Positions 25,905-34,459 of a stretch of 64,000 bases of DNA are shown one piece after another. Every line of letters begins with the position of its first letter. The first letter of the stretch is position 1. The notes under the pieces are model-generated. The model had not been told where the DNA came from, made no database searches, and worked only from the letters and a program-made list of their open reading frames with translations. Source of the DNA: Alkalitalea saponilacus (GTDB lineage Bacteria > Bacteroidota > Bacteroidia > Bacteroidales > Marinilabiliaceae); NCBI RefSeq assembly GCF_900168165.1, contig NZ_FUYV01000009.1, forward strand, positions 1 through 64,000, read 5' to 3'. Both the position numbers and the translations under genes were made by a program.

Positions 25905-27299
25905 ATGGGAAAATTTATTCATCCGGACTTTGTCCTTGAAAGCAAAACAGCTCAAAAGCTTTATCACGACTATGCTGAGAAGCTGCCAATAGTAGATTTC
26001 CATTGCCACCTTTCACCTAAATTAATCGCAGACAATCATAAATTTGAAAGTTTGGGACAGATTTGGCTGGAGGGCGACCATTATAAATGGAGAGCAATGC
26101 GCACAAACGGAGTGGACGAAGAGTATTGTACCGGCAATACCTCATTCCGGGATAAATTTCAAAAGTGGGCCGAAACCGTGCCCTCAACCATTGGTAATCC
26201 TTTACACCATTGGACACATCTGGAACTGGCAAGGCATTTCGACATCTTCGACTTGCTGGCTCCGGAAAATGCGGGGAAAATTTACGACAAAGCCACCGAA
26301 ATGCTTCAACAGGATGAGTTCAGAACTCAAAACCTTTTGAAAAAAATGAACGTGGAAGTAGTTGGAACTACCGACGACCCTGCGGATTCGCTGCAATATC
26401 ATCAGGCTTTGAAGAACTTTAGCATCAAAGTTCGTCCGACCTTCAGACCCGACAATGTCTTAAAAACTGAAGATCCTGAGTTTTTCAATGCATACATCTC
26501 AAAACTAGAGAGTGTATCTGGCAAAAAGATTAAAACGCTTAGAGATTTGATCTCAGTTCTTGATGAAAGACATGCCTTTTTCAATGAGGTTGGATGTAAA
26601 GCCTCTGATCATGGTCTCGACAGACTATATTATACACCAAATTTCCTTGATGGTGCAGACAAGTCTTTCGAAAAGGTTCGCAATGGGGAGAAGCTATCTG
26701 ACGCAGAGACAGAAGGATACCGTACCTATGTGATGTACGAATTGTGCAAAATGAACCACAAACGTGGTTGGGTTCAGCAGTTTCATTTGGGAGCCATGCG
26801 AAACAACAACACCCGTATGTTTAAAAAACTTGGACCTGATGTTGGCTTCGACTCCATAGGAAACCCACAAGATGCCAACAAAATCTCAAGATTTATGGAT
26901 CTTCTCGATACTGAAGACAAGTTGGCTAAAACCATTTTGTACAATCTGAACCCATCAGATAATGAGATGTTTGTAACCATGCTTGGTAACTTCCAGGACG
27001 GAAAAACCCCCGGAAAAATTCAATATGGTGCCGGATGGTGGTTTCTGGATCAAAAAGTGGGTATGGAGAAACATTTAAGAGACCTATCCGTTCTTGGACT
27101 TTTGGCTCGATTCGTGGGAATGGTAACCGATTCAAGAAGCTTCCTCTCCTACCCTCGCCATGAGTATTTCAGACGCATTTTATGTAATCACTTGGGACAG
27201 GAAATAGATAAAGGATTGATACCCAACGATCAAAAACTGTTAAAAACGGTGATTGAGGACATTTGCTATCACAACCCAATGAGATATTTTGGCTTTTAA
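25905..27299 (+). CDS. uxaC: Glucuronate/galacturonate isomerase
   Basis: 464 residues, normal UxaC length. N-terminal metal motif DFHCHLSP (H33, H35), VGTTDDPADSLQYH, and the conserved KRGWVQQFHLGAMRNNN, GFDSIGNPQDANKI, GAGWWFLDQKVGMEKHLRDLS, MVTDSRSFLSYPRHEYFRRIL blocks. Amidohydrolase-fold enzyme that interconverts D-glucuronate and D-fructuronate, and D-galacturonate and D-tagaturonate, in the cytoplasm. First gene of the plus-strand uronate series and transcribed away from the lacI/kdu operon. With uxaE downstream, both uronate branches can feed fructuronate. Confidence 0.96.
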   Translation: MGKFIHPDFVLESKTAQKLYHDYAEKLPIVDFHCHLSPKLIADNHKFESLGQIWLEGDHYKWRAMRTNGVDEEYCTGNTSFRDKFQKWAETVPSTIGNPLHHWTHLELARHFDIFDLLAPENAGKIYDKATEMLQQDEFRTQNLLKKMNVEVVGTTDDPADSLQYHQALKNFSIKVRPTFRPDNVLKTEDPEFFNAYISKLESVSGKKIKTLRDLISVLDERHAFFNEVGCKASDHGLDRLYYTPNFLDGADKSFEKVRNGEKLSDAETEGYRTYVMYELCKMNHKRGWVQQFHLGAMRNNNTRMFKKLGPDVGFDSIGNPQDANKISRFMDLLDTEDKLAKTILYNLNPSDNEMFVTMLGNFQDGKTPGKIQYGAGWWFLDQKVGMEKHLRDLSVLGLLARFVGMVTDSRSFLSYPRHEYFRRILCNHLGQEIDKGLIPNDQKLLKTVIEDICYHNPMRYFGF

Positions 27300-27309
27300 A
27301 AGCCAAAAT
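27286..27309 (+). promoter_or_regulatory. 24-bp perfect palindrome across the uxaC stop codon
   Basis: ATTTTGGCTTTT followed immediately by AAAAGCCAAAAT, covering the uxaC TAA. As RNA it would form a small hairpin between uxaC and kdgK, so a partial terminator, processing site or stability element. There is no long T-run. Confidence 0.45.
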
Positions 27310-27356
27310 TATAACGAATAACGAACAATCATATTCATATTGTAATAGATAAAAAA

Positions 27357-28394
27357 ATGACACCAAGAGTTGTTTCTTTCGGAGAGATTATGTTAAGGTT
27401 ATCCACACCCGCATACCAAAGATTTGCACAGGCGACCTCGTTTGAAGCCTGTTATGGTGGTGGCGAGGCCAATGTGGCTGCATCTCTTGCCAATTACGGC
27501 ATTGAGTCCTCTTTTGTGACAGCACTTCCCAAAAATGATATAGGAAGAGCTTGCCATATGGAATTAAAAAAATATGGCATTGACACCAATGACATTCATT
27601 TTGGTGGAGAGCGATTGGGAATCTACTTCCTGGAAACAGGAGCTGTGGCGCGCGCCAGCAAGGTCGTTTACGACCGTGCTTATTCATCTTTCGCACAGAT
27701 AAAGAAAGGTCAATTCAATTGGGACGAGATTCTCGAAGGTGCCACCTGGTTTCACTGGACAGGAATCACCCCCGCCGTTTCACAAGGAGCAGCCGATGTT
27801 TGTCTGGAAGCCATTCAAACAGCAAATAAAAAAGGGATAACGGTTTCATGTGACCTGAACTATCGCAAAAACCTATGGAAGTATGGTAAAAGTGCAAGTG
27901 AGGTAATGCCTGAACTTGTTGCCGGTTGTGATGTGGTTTTAGGAAACGAAGAAGACGCAGAAATGGTTCTGGGCATCAAGCCGGAAGGTGTTGATGTAAC
28001 CGGTGGACATGTGGAAGCTGAAGCCTATCGCAGCGTTTCTCAACAAATTATGAAGGAATATCCCAGAGTGAAAAAGGTCATCACAACCCTTCGTGGTAGT
28101 GTTAGTGCTAACCATAACTCATGGTCGGGAGTGCTTTACGATGGGAAAAACCTGTTTACAGCACCAACATACCAAATCACCCACATTGTTGATCGTGTTG
28201 GCGGTGGCGACTCTTTTATGGGTGGACTTATTTACGGATTGCTAACCTATAAAAATGATGATGAGAAAGCCCTCTGCTTTGCCACAGCTGCATCATGCCT
28301 GAAACACACCATTCATGGTGATTTTAACCAGGTAACAGTTGACGAGGTTGAAAAATTAATGGGGGGTGATGCCTCAGGAAGAGTTTCCCGATAA
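27357..28394 (+). CDS. kdgK: 2-dehydro-3-deoxygluconokinase (PfkB family)
   Basis: 345 residues. PfkB signatures: N-terminal SFGEIMLRLSTP, GGGEANVAASLANYGI (substrate-binding GG motif) and C-terminal DRVGGGDSFMGGLIYGLL with the catalytic Asp near residue 284. Phosphorylates KDG to KDPG with ATP in the cytoplasm. 57 bp after uxaC and 136 bp before kdgA; the next enzyme in the pathway is encoded immediately downstream, which supports KDG rather than another sugar as substrate. Confidence 0.93.
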   Translation: MTPRVVSFGEIMLRLSTPAYQRFAQATSFEACYGGGEANVAASLANYGIESSFVTALPKNDIGRACHMELKKYGIDTNDIHFGGERLGIYFLETGAVARASKVVYDRAYSSFAQIKKGQFNWDEILEGATWFHWTGITPAVSQGAADVCLEAIQTANKKGITVSCDLNYRKNLWKYGKSASEVMPELVAGCDVVLGNEEDAEMVLGIKPEGVDVTGGHVEAEAYRSVSQQIMKEYPRVKKVITTLRGSVSANHNSWSGVLYDGKNLFTAPTYQITHIVDRVGGGDSFMGGLIYGLLTYKNDDEKALCFATAASCLKHTIHGDFNQVTVDEVEKLMGGDASGRVSR

Positions 28395-28410
28395 ATAAAC
28401 AATTTGAAAC

Positions 28411-28507
28411 GGAAAAAGTGCTGGAGTATTTGGGTTTATTAAAAAACTAAGAGTCAGAAAAACCGCATTAACACAATTAATGTTTAAACACTTTCAGCTC
28501 TTTTTCC
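28411..28507 (+). other. Long-range hairpin between kdgK and kdgA
   Basis: GGAAAAAGTGCTG (28411-28423) is complementary, with one mismatch, to CAGCTCTTTTTCC (28495-28507). It could form a roughly 70-nt-loop structure in the intercistronic mRNA. Functional meaning unknown. Confidence 0.35.
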
Positions 28508-28530
28508 TTTCTTTAATACATTAAAGAACC

Positions 28531-29202
28531 ATGGCTAAATATACACGCATAGAGGTATTTTTAAAAATGAAAGAAACAGGTGTTGTTCCTGTTTTCTATC
28601 ATTCAGACTTAGAAGTTTGTAAAGGTGTTGTAAAAGCCTGCTACGACGGAGGTATTCGGGTATTTGAATGGGTAAACCGGGGAGATTTCGCAAGCGAACT
28701 GTTCAGTGAACTCAACAAATATGCTTTGGCCGAATTACCCGGAATGATTCTGGGAGCCGGAAGTGTGGTGGAAGAAGGTACCGCAGCCATCTATATTCAG
28801 GCGGGTGCAAACTTTATAGTATCGCCTCTGTTGAATGAAAACATGGCAAAACTTTGTAATCGCCGAAAAGTAATGTGGGCACCAGGCTGCGGAACCATCT
28901 CCGAGATAGGGCGTGCCGAGGAACTTGGTGCCGAAATTGTAAAGATGTTTCCGGCATCAGAAGTTGGCGGTCCCTCTTTTGTTAAGGCCGTTAAAGGGCC
29001 TATGCCAAAAACCAATATTATGCCTACAGGCGGGGTAGATACCACTGAAGCCAACCTTAAAGGATGGTTCAGCGCAGGCGTAACCTGCGTAGGAATGGGT
29101 TCCAATCTTTTTCCAAAAGATATGATAGAAAAGCGTGATTTCGCTGCTCTCACCCAAAAAGTAAAAGACCTGATGGCAACCATTAATAAAGTAAAAAACT
29201 AA
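28531..29202 (+). CDS. kdgA: KDPG/KHG aldolase
   Basis: 223 residues, class I aldolase of the KdgA/Eda family. Conserved blocks: VVPVFYHSDLEVCKGVVKACYDGGIRVFEW, LGAGSVVEEGTAAIYIQAGANFIVSPLL, the Schiff-base lysine K138 in IVKMFPAS, and NIMPTGGVDTTEANLKGWFSAG-T-VGMGS. Cleaves KDPG to pyruvate and glyceraldehyde 3-phosphate, finishing the Entner-Doudoroff-like branch. Only 6 bp separate it from the following SDR gene, so the two are translationally linked. Confidence 0.95.
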   Translation: MAKYTRIEVFLKMKETGVVPVFYHSDLEVCKGVVKACYDGGIRVFEWVNRGDFASELFSELNKYALAELPGMILGAGSVVEEGTAAIYIQAGANFIVSPLLNENMAKLCNRRKVMWAPGCGTISEIGRAEELGAEIVKMFPASEVGGPSFVKAVKGPMPKTNIMPTGGVDTTEANLKGWFSAGVTCVGMGSNLFPKDMIEKRDFAALTQKVKDLMATINKVKN

Positions 29203-29208
29203 AAATTT

Positions 29209-30057
29209 ATGACAGCACCGGTAAAAGATTTAAACCTCAAAGGTAAAGTAGCCGTTGTGACAGGCGGAGGTGGTGTAATTTGCTCTACCATGGCTAAAGC
29301 ATTGGCCATGCATGGAGTAAAAACAGCCATTCTGGACTTAAACCTGGAAGCTGCACAAAGAGTAGCAGAAGAGATCAAGAGCGAAACGGGAACCGACTCT
29401 GCAGGTTTCGCAGCCAATGTACTGGATAAAACCTCTCTTGAACAGGCAAAAAAAGCCATTAACGACCAACTGGGAAAAATTGATTATCTGATTAATGGTG
29501 CAGGAGGTAATGCAGCAACTGCCACTTCAAAAGTTGAAAAGATGGAAGAGGGCGATAACCTTGAAGATACTTTCTTCGGTCTTCAACTTGAAGGTTTCGA
29601 CAAAACCTTCGACCTTAATTTTAAAGGCACACTCCTGCCCTCTCTGGTATTTGCCACAGATATGCTTGAAAAGAAAAATGGTGGAATTGTAAATATTTCA
29701 TCCATGAATTCATACCGTCCATTAACCAGAATTCCGGCTTATTCGGCATCCAAAGCGGCCATCAACAACTTTACACAGTGGCTGGCAGTACATTTTGCCA
29801 AAACCGGCATCAGAGTAAACGCCATCGCGCCTGGATTTCTTTTAACCAATCAAAACCGTTTTCTTCTAGTTGATGAGAAAACCGGAGAGTCAACCCCTCG
29901 CGGTAAAAAAATTATCAACGGAACACCAATGGAGCGATACGGAACCCCTGAGGAACTTTCAGGAACTTTGCTTTACCTTTTATCTGACTGGTCAGAATTC
30001 ATTACCGGAATAGTTGTTCCGGTAGATGGTGGATTTAGTGCATACAGCGGTGTTTAG
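29209..30057 (+). CDS. uxuB: SDR-type D-mannonate oxidoreductase (fructuronate reductase)
   Basis: 282 residues. SDR with VTGGGGVICSTMAKALA in place of the usual TGxxxGIG, NGAGGNAATATSK, and catalytic Ser/Tyr/Lys in NISSMNSYRPLTRIPAYSASKAA. The insert around 100-125 (EEGDNLEDTFFGLQLEGFDKTF) and the FLLTNQNRFLL segment match the SDR family that replaces the classical UxuB in Bacillota and Bacteroidota. Reduces D-fructuronate to D-mannonate with NADH. Directly after kdgA and closed by a strong terminator. The variant glycine motif is normal for this subgroup as far as I know. Confidence 0.88.
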   Translation: MTAPVKDLNLKGKVAVVTGGGGVICSTMAKALAMHGVKTAILDLNLEAAQRVAEEIKSETGTDSAGFAANVLDKTSLEQAKKAINDQLGKIDYLINGAGGNAATATSKVEKMEEGDNLEDTFFGLQLEGFDKTFDLNFKGTLLPSLVFATDMLEKKNGGIVNISSMNSYRPLTRIPAYSASKAAINNFTQWLAVHFAKTGIRVNAIAPGFLLTNQNRFLLVDEKTGESTPRGKKIINGTPMERYGTPEELSGTLLYLLSDWSEFITGIVVPVDGGFSAYSGV

Positions 30058-30068
30058 ATGAGATTTTT

Positions 30069-30099
30069 GATTTCGGATTTTTCAAATCCGAAATCTTTT
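30069..30099 (+). terminator. Rho-independent terminator inside the uronate gene series
   Basis: GATTTCGGATTT (30069-30080) and AAATCCGAAATC (30084-30095) form a perfect 12-bp stem with a 3-nt loop, followed by TTTT. It separates uxuB from the second kinase gene, suggesting two transcription units or attenuated read-through. Confidence 0.82.
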
Positions 30100-30142
30100 A
30101 CCAAGGTTATCAATCAAAATCATCCCTTAAAATCAAATAATC

Positions 30143-31222
30143 ATGAGTCTCGAATTAAAAAAAGATTTCAAATGGGCAATGGTTGTTCCAACCAGCATGG
30201 GAGTAAGAATTACTCCTGTAAACGGACAACCCGTTCACAGCAGTGACACGTTCATGATGCAAGCTACCAGTGCCGAAACCAACGTAGCCAGTGTTTCATC
30301 CTACCTTGGTTTACCGGTTAAAGTTTTAACCACTTTCGTAAAAGACAGTCCCATCGCTCAATTTATAAAAAGCAATCTGAAAACCCGCCACATGGATTAC
30401 GAAGGTCCGGACGTTGATCAGGGCGACCCATGGGGTTTCAGACATCAATTCAACATTGCCGACAGCGGATTTGGCTCACGCGGGCCTCGCGTTCACAACG
30501 ACCGTGCCGGTGAAATTGGGCGTACCTTAAACGTAAAGAATTTCGATCTGGACAGAATTTTCGGGGAAGAGGGCGTACAAATTGTACACCTATCAGGACT
30601 TATTGCTGCACTTTCACCGGATACAGGCAACTTCTGTCTTGAACTGGCTCGTGCCGCTAAAAAATATGGAACCAAAATATCCTTCGACCTGAACCACAGA
30701 GCTTCGTTCTGGAAAGGCCGCGAAAAGGAACTTCATGAAATATTCTCAGAAATTGCCTCGGTATCTGACATTCTTATTGGAAACGAGGAAGATTTTCAGC
30801 TGTGTCTGAACATTGAAGGTCCTGAGGCAGGAGGCAAAGATATCACCGCTAAAATTGACAGTTTCAAGGAGATGATTATGCGTGTGAAAAAAAACTACCC
30901 CAATGCCTCGGTATTTGCCACAACCCTTAGGGAAGTACACAGTGCCAACGACCACCTTTGGGGAGGTATTATGCTTGAAGGCAACAACTGGCATGTTGTT
31001 GAACCTCGCGAAATAAAAGTACTGGATAGAATTGGTGGTGGCGACGGTTTTGTTGGTGGAATGCTTTACGGCATTTTAAAAGAATGGGAACCTGAAAAAT
31101 GGATTCAGTTTGGCTGGGCCACAGGTGCATTGGCCACCACATTCCTCACAGATTACGGGCAACCTGCCGATGAAGAGATGGTATGGAGCATCTGGAGTGG
31201 TAATGCAAGAGTGAGACGTTAG
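30143..31222 (+). CDS. Second PfkB-family sugar-acid kinase
   Basis: 359 residues. PfkB fold: N-terminal substrate region SAETNVASVSSYLGLPVKVL, mid-protein FDLNHRASFWKGRE and NEEDFQLCLNI, and C-terminal DRIGGGDGFVGGMLYGIL with the catalytic Asp near residue 306. The blocks parallel KdgK but carry different substrate residues (FGSRGPRVHNDR, a long DQGDPWGFRH loop), so it is probably not a redundant KDG kinase. It is separated from larA by 55 bp. Candidate substrates are KDG or a sugar acid such as gluconate; the sequence does not decide. Confidence 0.88.
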   Translation: MSLELKKDFKWAMVVPTSMGVRITPVNGQPVHSSDTFMMQATSAETNVASVSSYLGLPVKVLTTFVKDSPIAQFIKSNLKTRHMDYEGPDVDQGDPWGFRHQFNIADSGFGSRGPRVHNDRAGEIGRTLNVKNFDLDRIFGEEGVQIVHLSGLIAALSPDTGNFCLELARAAKKYGTKISFDLNHRASFWKGREKELHEIFSEIASVSDILIGNEEDFQLCLNIEGPEAGGKDITAKIDSFKEMIMRVKKNYPNASVFATTLREVHSANDHLWGGIMLEGNNWHVVEPREIKVLDRIGGGDGFVGGMLYGILKEWEPEKWIQFGWATGALATTFLTDYGQPADEEMVWSIWSGNARVRR

Positions 31223-31229
31223 GTCTCAC
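31211..31229 (+). promoter_or_regulatory. Hairpin at the stop codon of the second kinase
   Basis: GTGAGAC (31211-31217) and GTCTCAC (31223-31229) form a 7-bp stem with a 5-nt loop containing the TAG. A second perfect palindrome, TGAATTTAAATTCA (31257-31270), lies 7 bp before the larA ATG and could limit translation or bind a regulator. Confidence 0.35.
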
Positions 31230-31277
31230 ACTTGATTTCCGGTGATATTCATTCAATGAATTTAAATTCATATAATC

Positions 31278-32552
31278 ATGGTATATTTTCAAAGAGGTTC
31301 AGCAACCGACGAACTCTCATCCAACGATTTAAAGTCGGCTCTTTTTACGGCTCTCGAAAAACTGGGAACCCGTAAAAAAGTATTGGCAATACCTCCCGAT
31401 TTCACGCGTTTCCATTCCAAAGCAGGTGAATTAACAGCTTTTGCCTGGCAATACTATAAGGAAAACCTGACCGACATTTTACCGGCACTGGGCACTCACG
31501 TAGCGATGACAGGGGAAGAAATCAACCATATGTTTCCCGGTGTTCCGCATGATTTGTTCAGGGTGCACGACTGGCGCAACGATGTTGTAACCCTTGGAAC
31601 AGTTCCCGGCGAATACATCAACGAAATTACCGAAGGCCGGATTAATTATGACTGGCCTGCACAAGTAAATAAAATGCTGGTTGAAGGAGGATACGACCTG
31701 ATTCTTTCTATCGGACAGGTGGTTCCGCATGAAGTAATTGGCATGGCCAATTACAATAAGAACATATTTGTGGGAACAGGTGGTGCTGAAGGCATCAATA
31801 AAAGCCATTTTATAGGAGCTGCCTATGGCATGGAACGCATCATGGGCCGGGCAAGCAACCCTGTGCGCAGGGTTCTGAATTATGCATCGGAACACTTTGC
31901 CAGTGAAATGCCCATCATTTATGTTCAGACAGTAATAGGTCGAAATGATAAAGGCAAATTGGTTACACGCGGTATTTTTATTGGTGATGATGAAGAGGTG
32001 TTTGAAATGGCAGCTGACCTCTCCATTAAAGTCAATTTTGAAATGGTTGAAAAACCATTGAAAAAAGTGGTGGTATATCTGGATCCATCAGAATTCAGAA
32101 GCACATGGCTGGGTAATAAAAGTATTTATCGTACCCGTATGGCGTTGGCAGATGGAGCTGAACTGATTGTACTTGCACCGGCTTTAAAGGAGTTTGGAGA
32201 AGACTCCACCATTGATAAACTGATTAGAAAATATGGTTACTGCGGCACTCCCAAAACCCTGGAATACGTGGAGAAAAACGACGATATGAAAAACAATCTG
32301 GGAGCCGCAGCACACCTGATTCATGGCAGTTCGGAAGGACGTTTTTCGGTTACTTATTGTCCGGGACACCTAACCAAAGAGGAAATTGAATCTGTGTTCT
32401 TTAATTACGCGGATCTCAAAGAGATGATGAAACTCTATGACCCGGAAAAACTTAAAGATGGCTTCAATACCATGCCTGATGGAGAAGAAATTTTCTATAT
32501 TTCAAATCCGGCAGTTGGTTTATGGGCTCATGAAGACAGATTTAAAGACTAA
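31278..32552 (+). CDS. LarA-family nickel-pincer-dependent 2-hydroxyacid racemase/epimerase
   Basis: 424 residues, LarA length. The DFTR motif (D41, R44) and H74 match the lactate racemase active site. H151, K161 and H177 reproduce exactly the spacing of His174, Lys184 and His200 of Lactiplantibacillus LarA, where the lysine carries the nickel pincer nucleotide. The family includes racemases of lactate, malate and related acids and a gluconate 2-epimerase. Flanked by uxuB, a PfkB kinase and gnd, the likely substrate is a sugar acid (mannonate/gluconate) rather than lactate. Needs LarB/C/E maturation proteins, none of which is in the window. Cytoplasmic. Confidence 0.88.
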   Translation: MVYFQRGSATDELSSNDLKSALFTALEKLGTRKKVLAIPPDFTRFHSKAGELTAFAWQYYKENLTDILPALGTHVAMTGEEINHMFPGVPHDLFRVHDWRNDVVTLGTVPGEYINEITEGRINYDWPAQVNKMLVEGGYDLILSIGQVVPHEVIGMANYNKNIFVGTGGAEGINKSHFIGAAYGMERIMGRASNPVRRVLNYASEHFASEMPIIYVQTVIGRNDKGKLVTRGIFIGDDEEVFEMAADLSIKVNFEMVEKPLKKVVVYLDPSEFRSTWLGNKSIYRTRMALADGAELIVLAPALKEFGEDSTIDKLIRKYGYCGTPKTLEYVEKNDDMKNNLGAAAHLIHGSSEGRFSVTYCPGHLTKEEIESVFFNYADLKEMMKLYDPEKLKDGFNTMPDGEEIFYISNPAVGLWAHEDRFKD

Positions 32553-32801
32553 GGTAATATTTAGATAGGAGAATTTAGATGTTTAGATGTTAGACAGATA
32601 GATAAGACTTATAAGACAACCTGTCACATCCCGAATATTTCAGAAGCATACATCAATAGAATATCATAAAAGTTAAATTTAAACAATTACTATTTTCAAA
32701 ATAACAGATCGTAAGATATACAGAGTATTGAATTCGCTACAAAGCGTAACATCTGAGTTCTGAAAATCAGATTTTGATAACCCTTAAAATTAAACAACAA
32801 C

Positions 32802-34256
32802 ATGAAAGCATTATCAGACATTGGCCTAATTGGACTGGCCGTAATGGGAGAAAACCTGGTTCTCAACATGGAGAGTAAAGGCTTCCAGGTGTCGGTTTAC
32901 AACCGCTCAACTGAGAAAGTTGATAACTTCATTAACGGACGCGCCAAAGGCAAAAACATAAAAGGAACCCGCACACTTGAAGAGTTGGTGCAATCGCTGG
33001 AACGTCCCCGCAAAGTTATGCTGATGATTAAAGCCGGAAGCGCTGTTGACGCAAGCATCGAAAGCTTAATTCCACTTTTGGAGCCCGGTGACATCATCAT
33101 TGATGGTGGTAACACCCATTTTCCTGATACGGATCGCAGAACTGAATATGTGGAAAGCAAAGGATTGCTATACATCGGAACAGGGGTTTCAGGAGGTGAA
33201 GAAGGTGCATTGTTAGGACCCTCCATTATGCCAGGAGGATCCCCAAAAGCATGGCCACTTGTAAAACCAATTTTCCAAAGCATCTCAGCTAAAGTTGAAG
33301 ATGGAACACCTTGTTGCGATTGGGTTGGAGAGAATGGTGCAGGCCATTTTGTAAAAATGGTACACAACGGAATTGAATACGGTGACATGCAGCTGATCAA
33401 TGAAGCTTATCACCTGATGAAAGACCTGTTGGGAATGAGTGCCGACGAAATGCACGATGTTTTTAAAGAGTGGAACGAAGGACCACTTGACTCATACTTG
33501 ATTGAAATTACACGTGACATTTTGGGATACAAAGATGAGGATGGCGAACCATTGGTTGAAAAAATTCTGGATACTGCCGGACAAAAAGGAACAGGAAAAT
33601 GGACAGCTGTCTCAGCTCTCGACCTGGGCATTCCATTAACATTAATCGGAGAAGCTGTATTCTCCCGTTGTTTATCTGCTATTAAAGATGAGCGTGTAGC
33701 CGCTTCTAAAGTTCTATCCGGACCAAAACCGGAGTTCAAAGGAGATAAAAAACAGTTCCTGAATGATCTTCAGGATGCACTTTATGCATCAAAGGTCGTT
33801 TCTTACGCTCAGGGTTATGCATTAATGGCAGCGGCAGCAAAAGAATCTGGATGGAATCTGAATTATGGTGGAATTGCATTGATGTGGCGTGGAGGATGTA
33901 TCATCCGTTCAGTTTTCCTTGGAAAAATTAAGGACGCATATGATGCCAAACCAGATTTGACCAACCTGCTGCTTGATCCATTCTTTAAGGATGTTATAGA
34001 AAAAGCGCAGCAAGGATGGCGTCGCGTCATATCTGCAGCCATTGAGAACGGAATTCCTACACCTGCTTTTGCAACCGCACTCAACTATTTTGACGGATAC
34101 AGAAGCGAAAGGTTACCGGCGAATCTGCTTCAGGCTCAGCGCGACTATTTTGGTGCACATACTTATGAGAGGCTTGACAAGCCACGTGGTGAGTATTTCC
34201 ACACCAACTGGACAGGGCGTGGTGGAACCACAGCCTCGTCAACATATAATGTATAA
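32802..34256 (+). CDS. gnd: 6-phosphogluconate dehydrogenase, decarboxylating
   Basis: 484 residues, full length. NADP-binding IGLAVMGENLVLNMESKGF with YNRSTEKV, then GDIIIDGGNTHFPDT, GTGVSGGEEGALLGPSIMPGG, catalytic Lys in GHFVKMVHNGIEYGDMQLI (about residue 185), GTGKWTA, and the C-terminal LLQAQRDYFGAHTYERLD. Oxidatively decarboxylates 6-phosphogluconate to ribulose 5-phosphate. No zwf or pgl gene is beside it, unlike typical pentose-phosphate operons; its position after larA within a uronate locus suggests a catabolic supply of 6-phosphogluconate. Preceded by a 249-bp gap with no clear promoter. Confidence 0.96.
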   Translation: MKALSDIGLIGLAVMGENLVLNMESKGFQVSVYNRSTEKVDNFINGRAKGKNIKGTRTLEELVQSLERPRKVMLMIKAGSAVDASIESLIPLLEPGDIIIDGGNTHFPDTDRRTEYVESKGLLYIGTGVSGGEEGALLGPSIMPGGSPKAWPLVKPIFQSISAKVEDGTPCCDWVGENGAGHFVKMVHNGIEYGDMQLINEAYHLMKDLLGMSADEMHDVFKEWNEGPLDSYLIEITRDILGYKDEDGEPLVEKILDTAGQKGTGKWTAVSALDLGIPLTLIGEAVFSRCLSAIKDERVAASKVLSGPKPEFKGDKKQFLNDLQDALYASKVVSYAQGYALMAAAAKESGWNLNYGGIALMWRGGCIIRSVFLGKIKDAYDAKPDLTNLLLDPFFKDVIEKAQQGWRRVISAAIENGIPTPAFATALNYFDGYRSERLPANLLQAQRDYFGAHTYERLDKPRGEYFHTNWTGRGGTTASSTYNV

Positions 34257-34268
34257 TCACAAACCTAA

Positions 34269-34299
34269 AAGCCAGCTTCCCGAAAGGGAAACTGGCTTA
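34269..34299 (+). terminator. Hairpin after gnd
   Basis: AAGCCAGCTTCCC pairs with GGGAAACTGGCTT around a GAAA loop (one mismatch). GC-rich stem with a tetraloop but no T-run; either a weak terminator or a 3'-end stabiliser. Confidence 0.55.
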
Positions 34300-34375
34300 T
34301 CATATACTATACCTTAAAGACCTTTATCCCCAATCACCTTTTGTTTCATAAGGAAAAGACAAGTTTGTAAAGCAT

Positions 34376-34430
34376 CGAAATCGCAACAAGCATTAAAGAC
34401 ATTCATTATAAGGTATGCTTGTTGATTTCG
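34376..34430 (+). promoter_or_regulatory. Inverted repeat in the TRAP operon leader
   Basis: CGAAATCgcAACAAGCAT (34376-34393) is complementary to ATGCTTGTTGATTTCG (34415-34430), differing only by a 2-nt bulge. It lies 30 bp before dctP. It could be an operator pair or an mRNA hairpin controlling the transporter genes. Confidence 0.45.
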
Positions 34431-34459
34431 TATAAACGTGAAATACAATCTATAATAAA

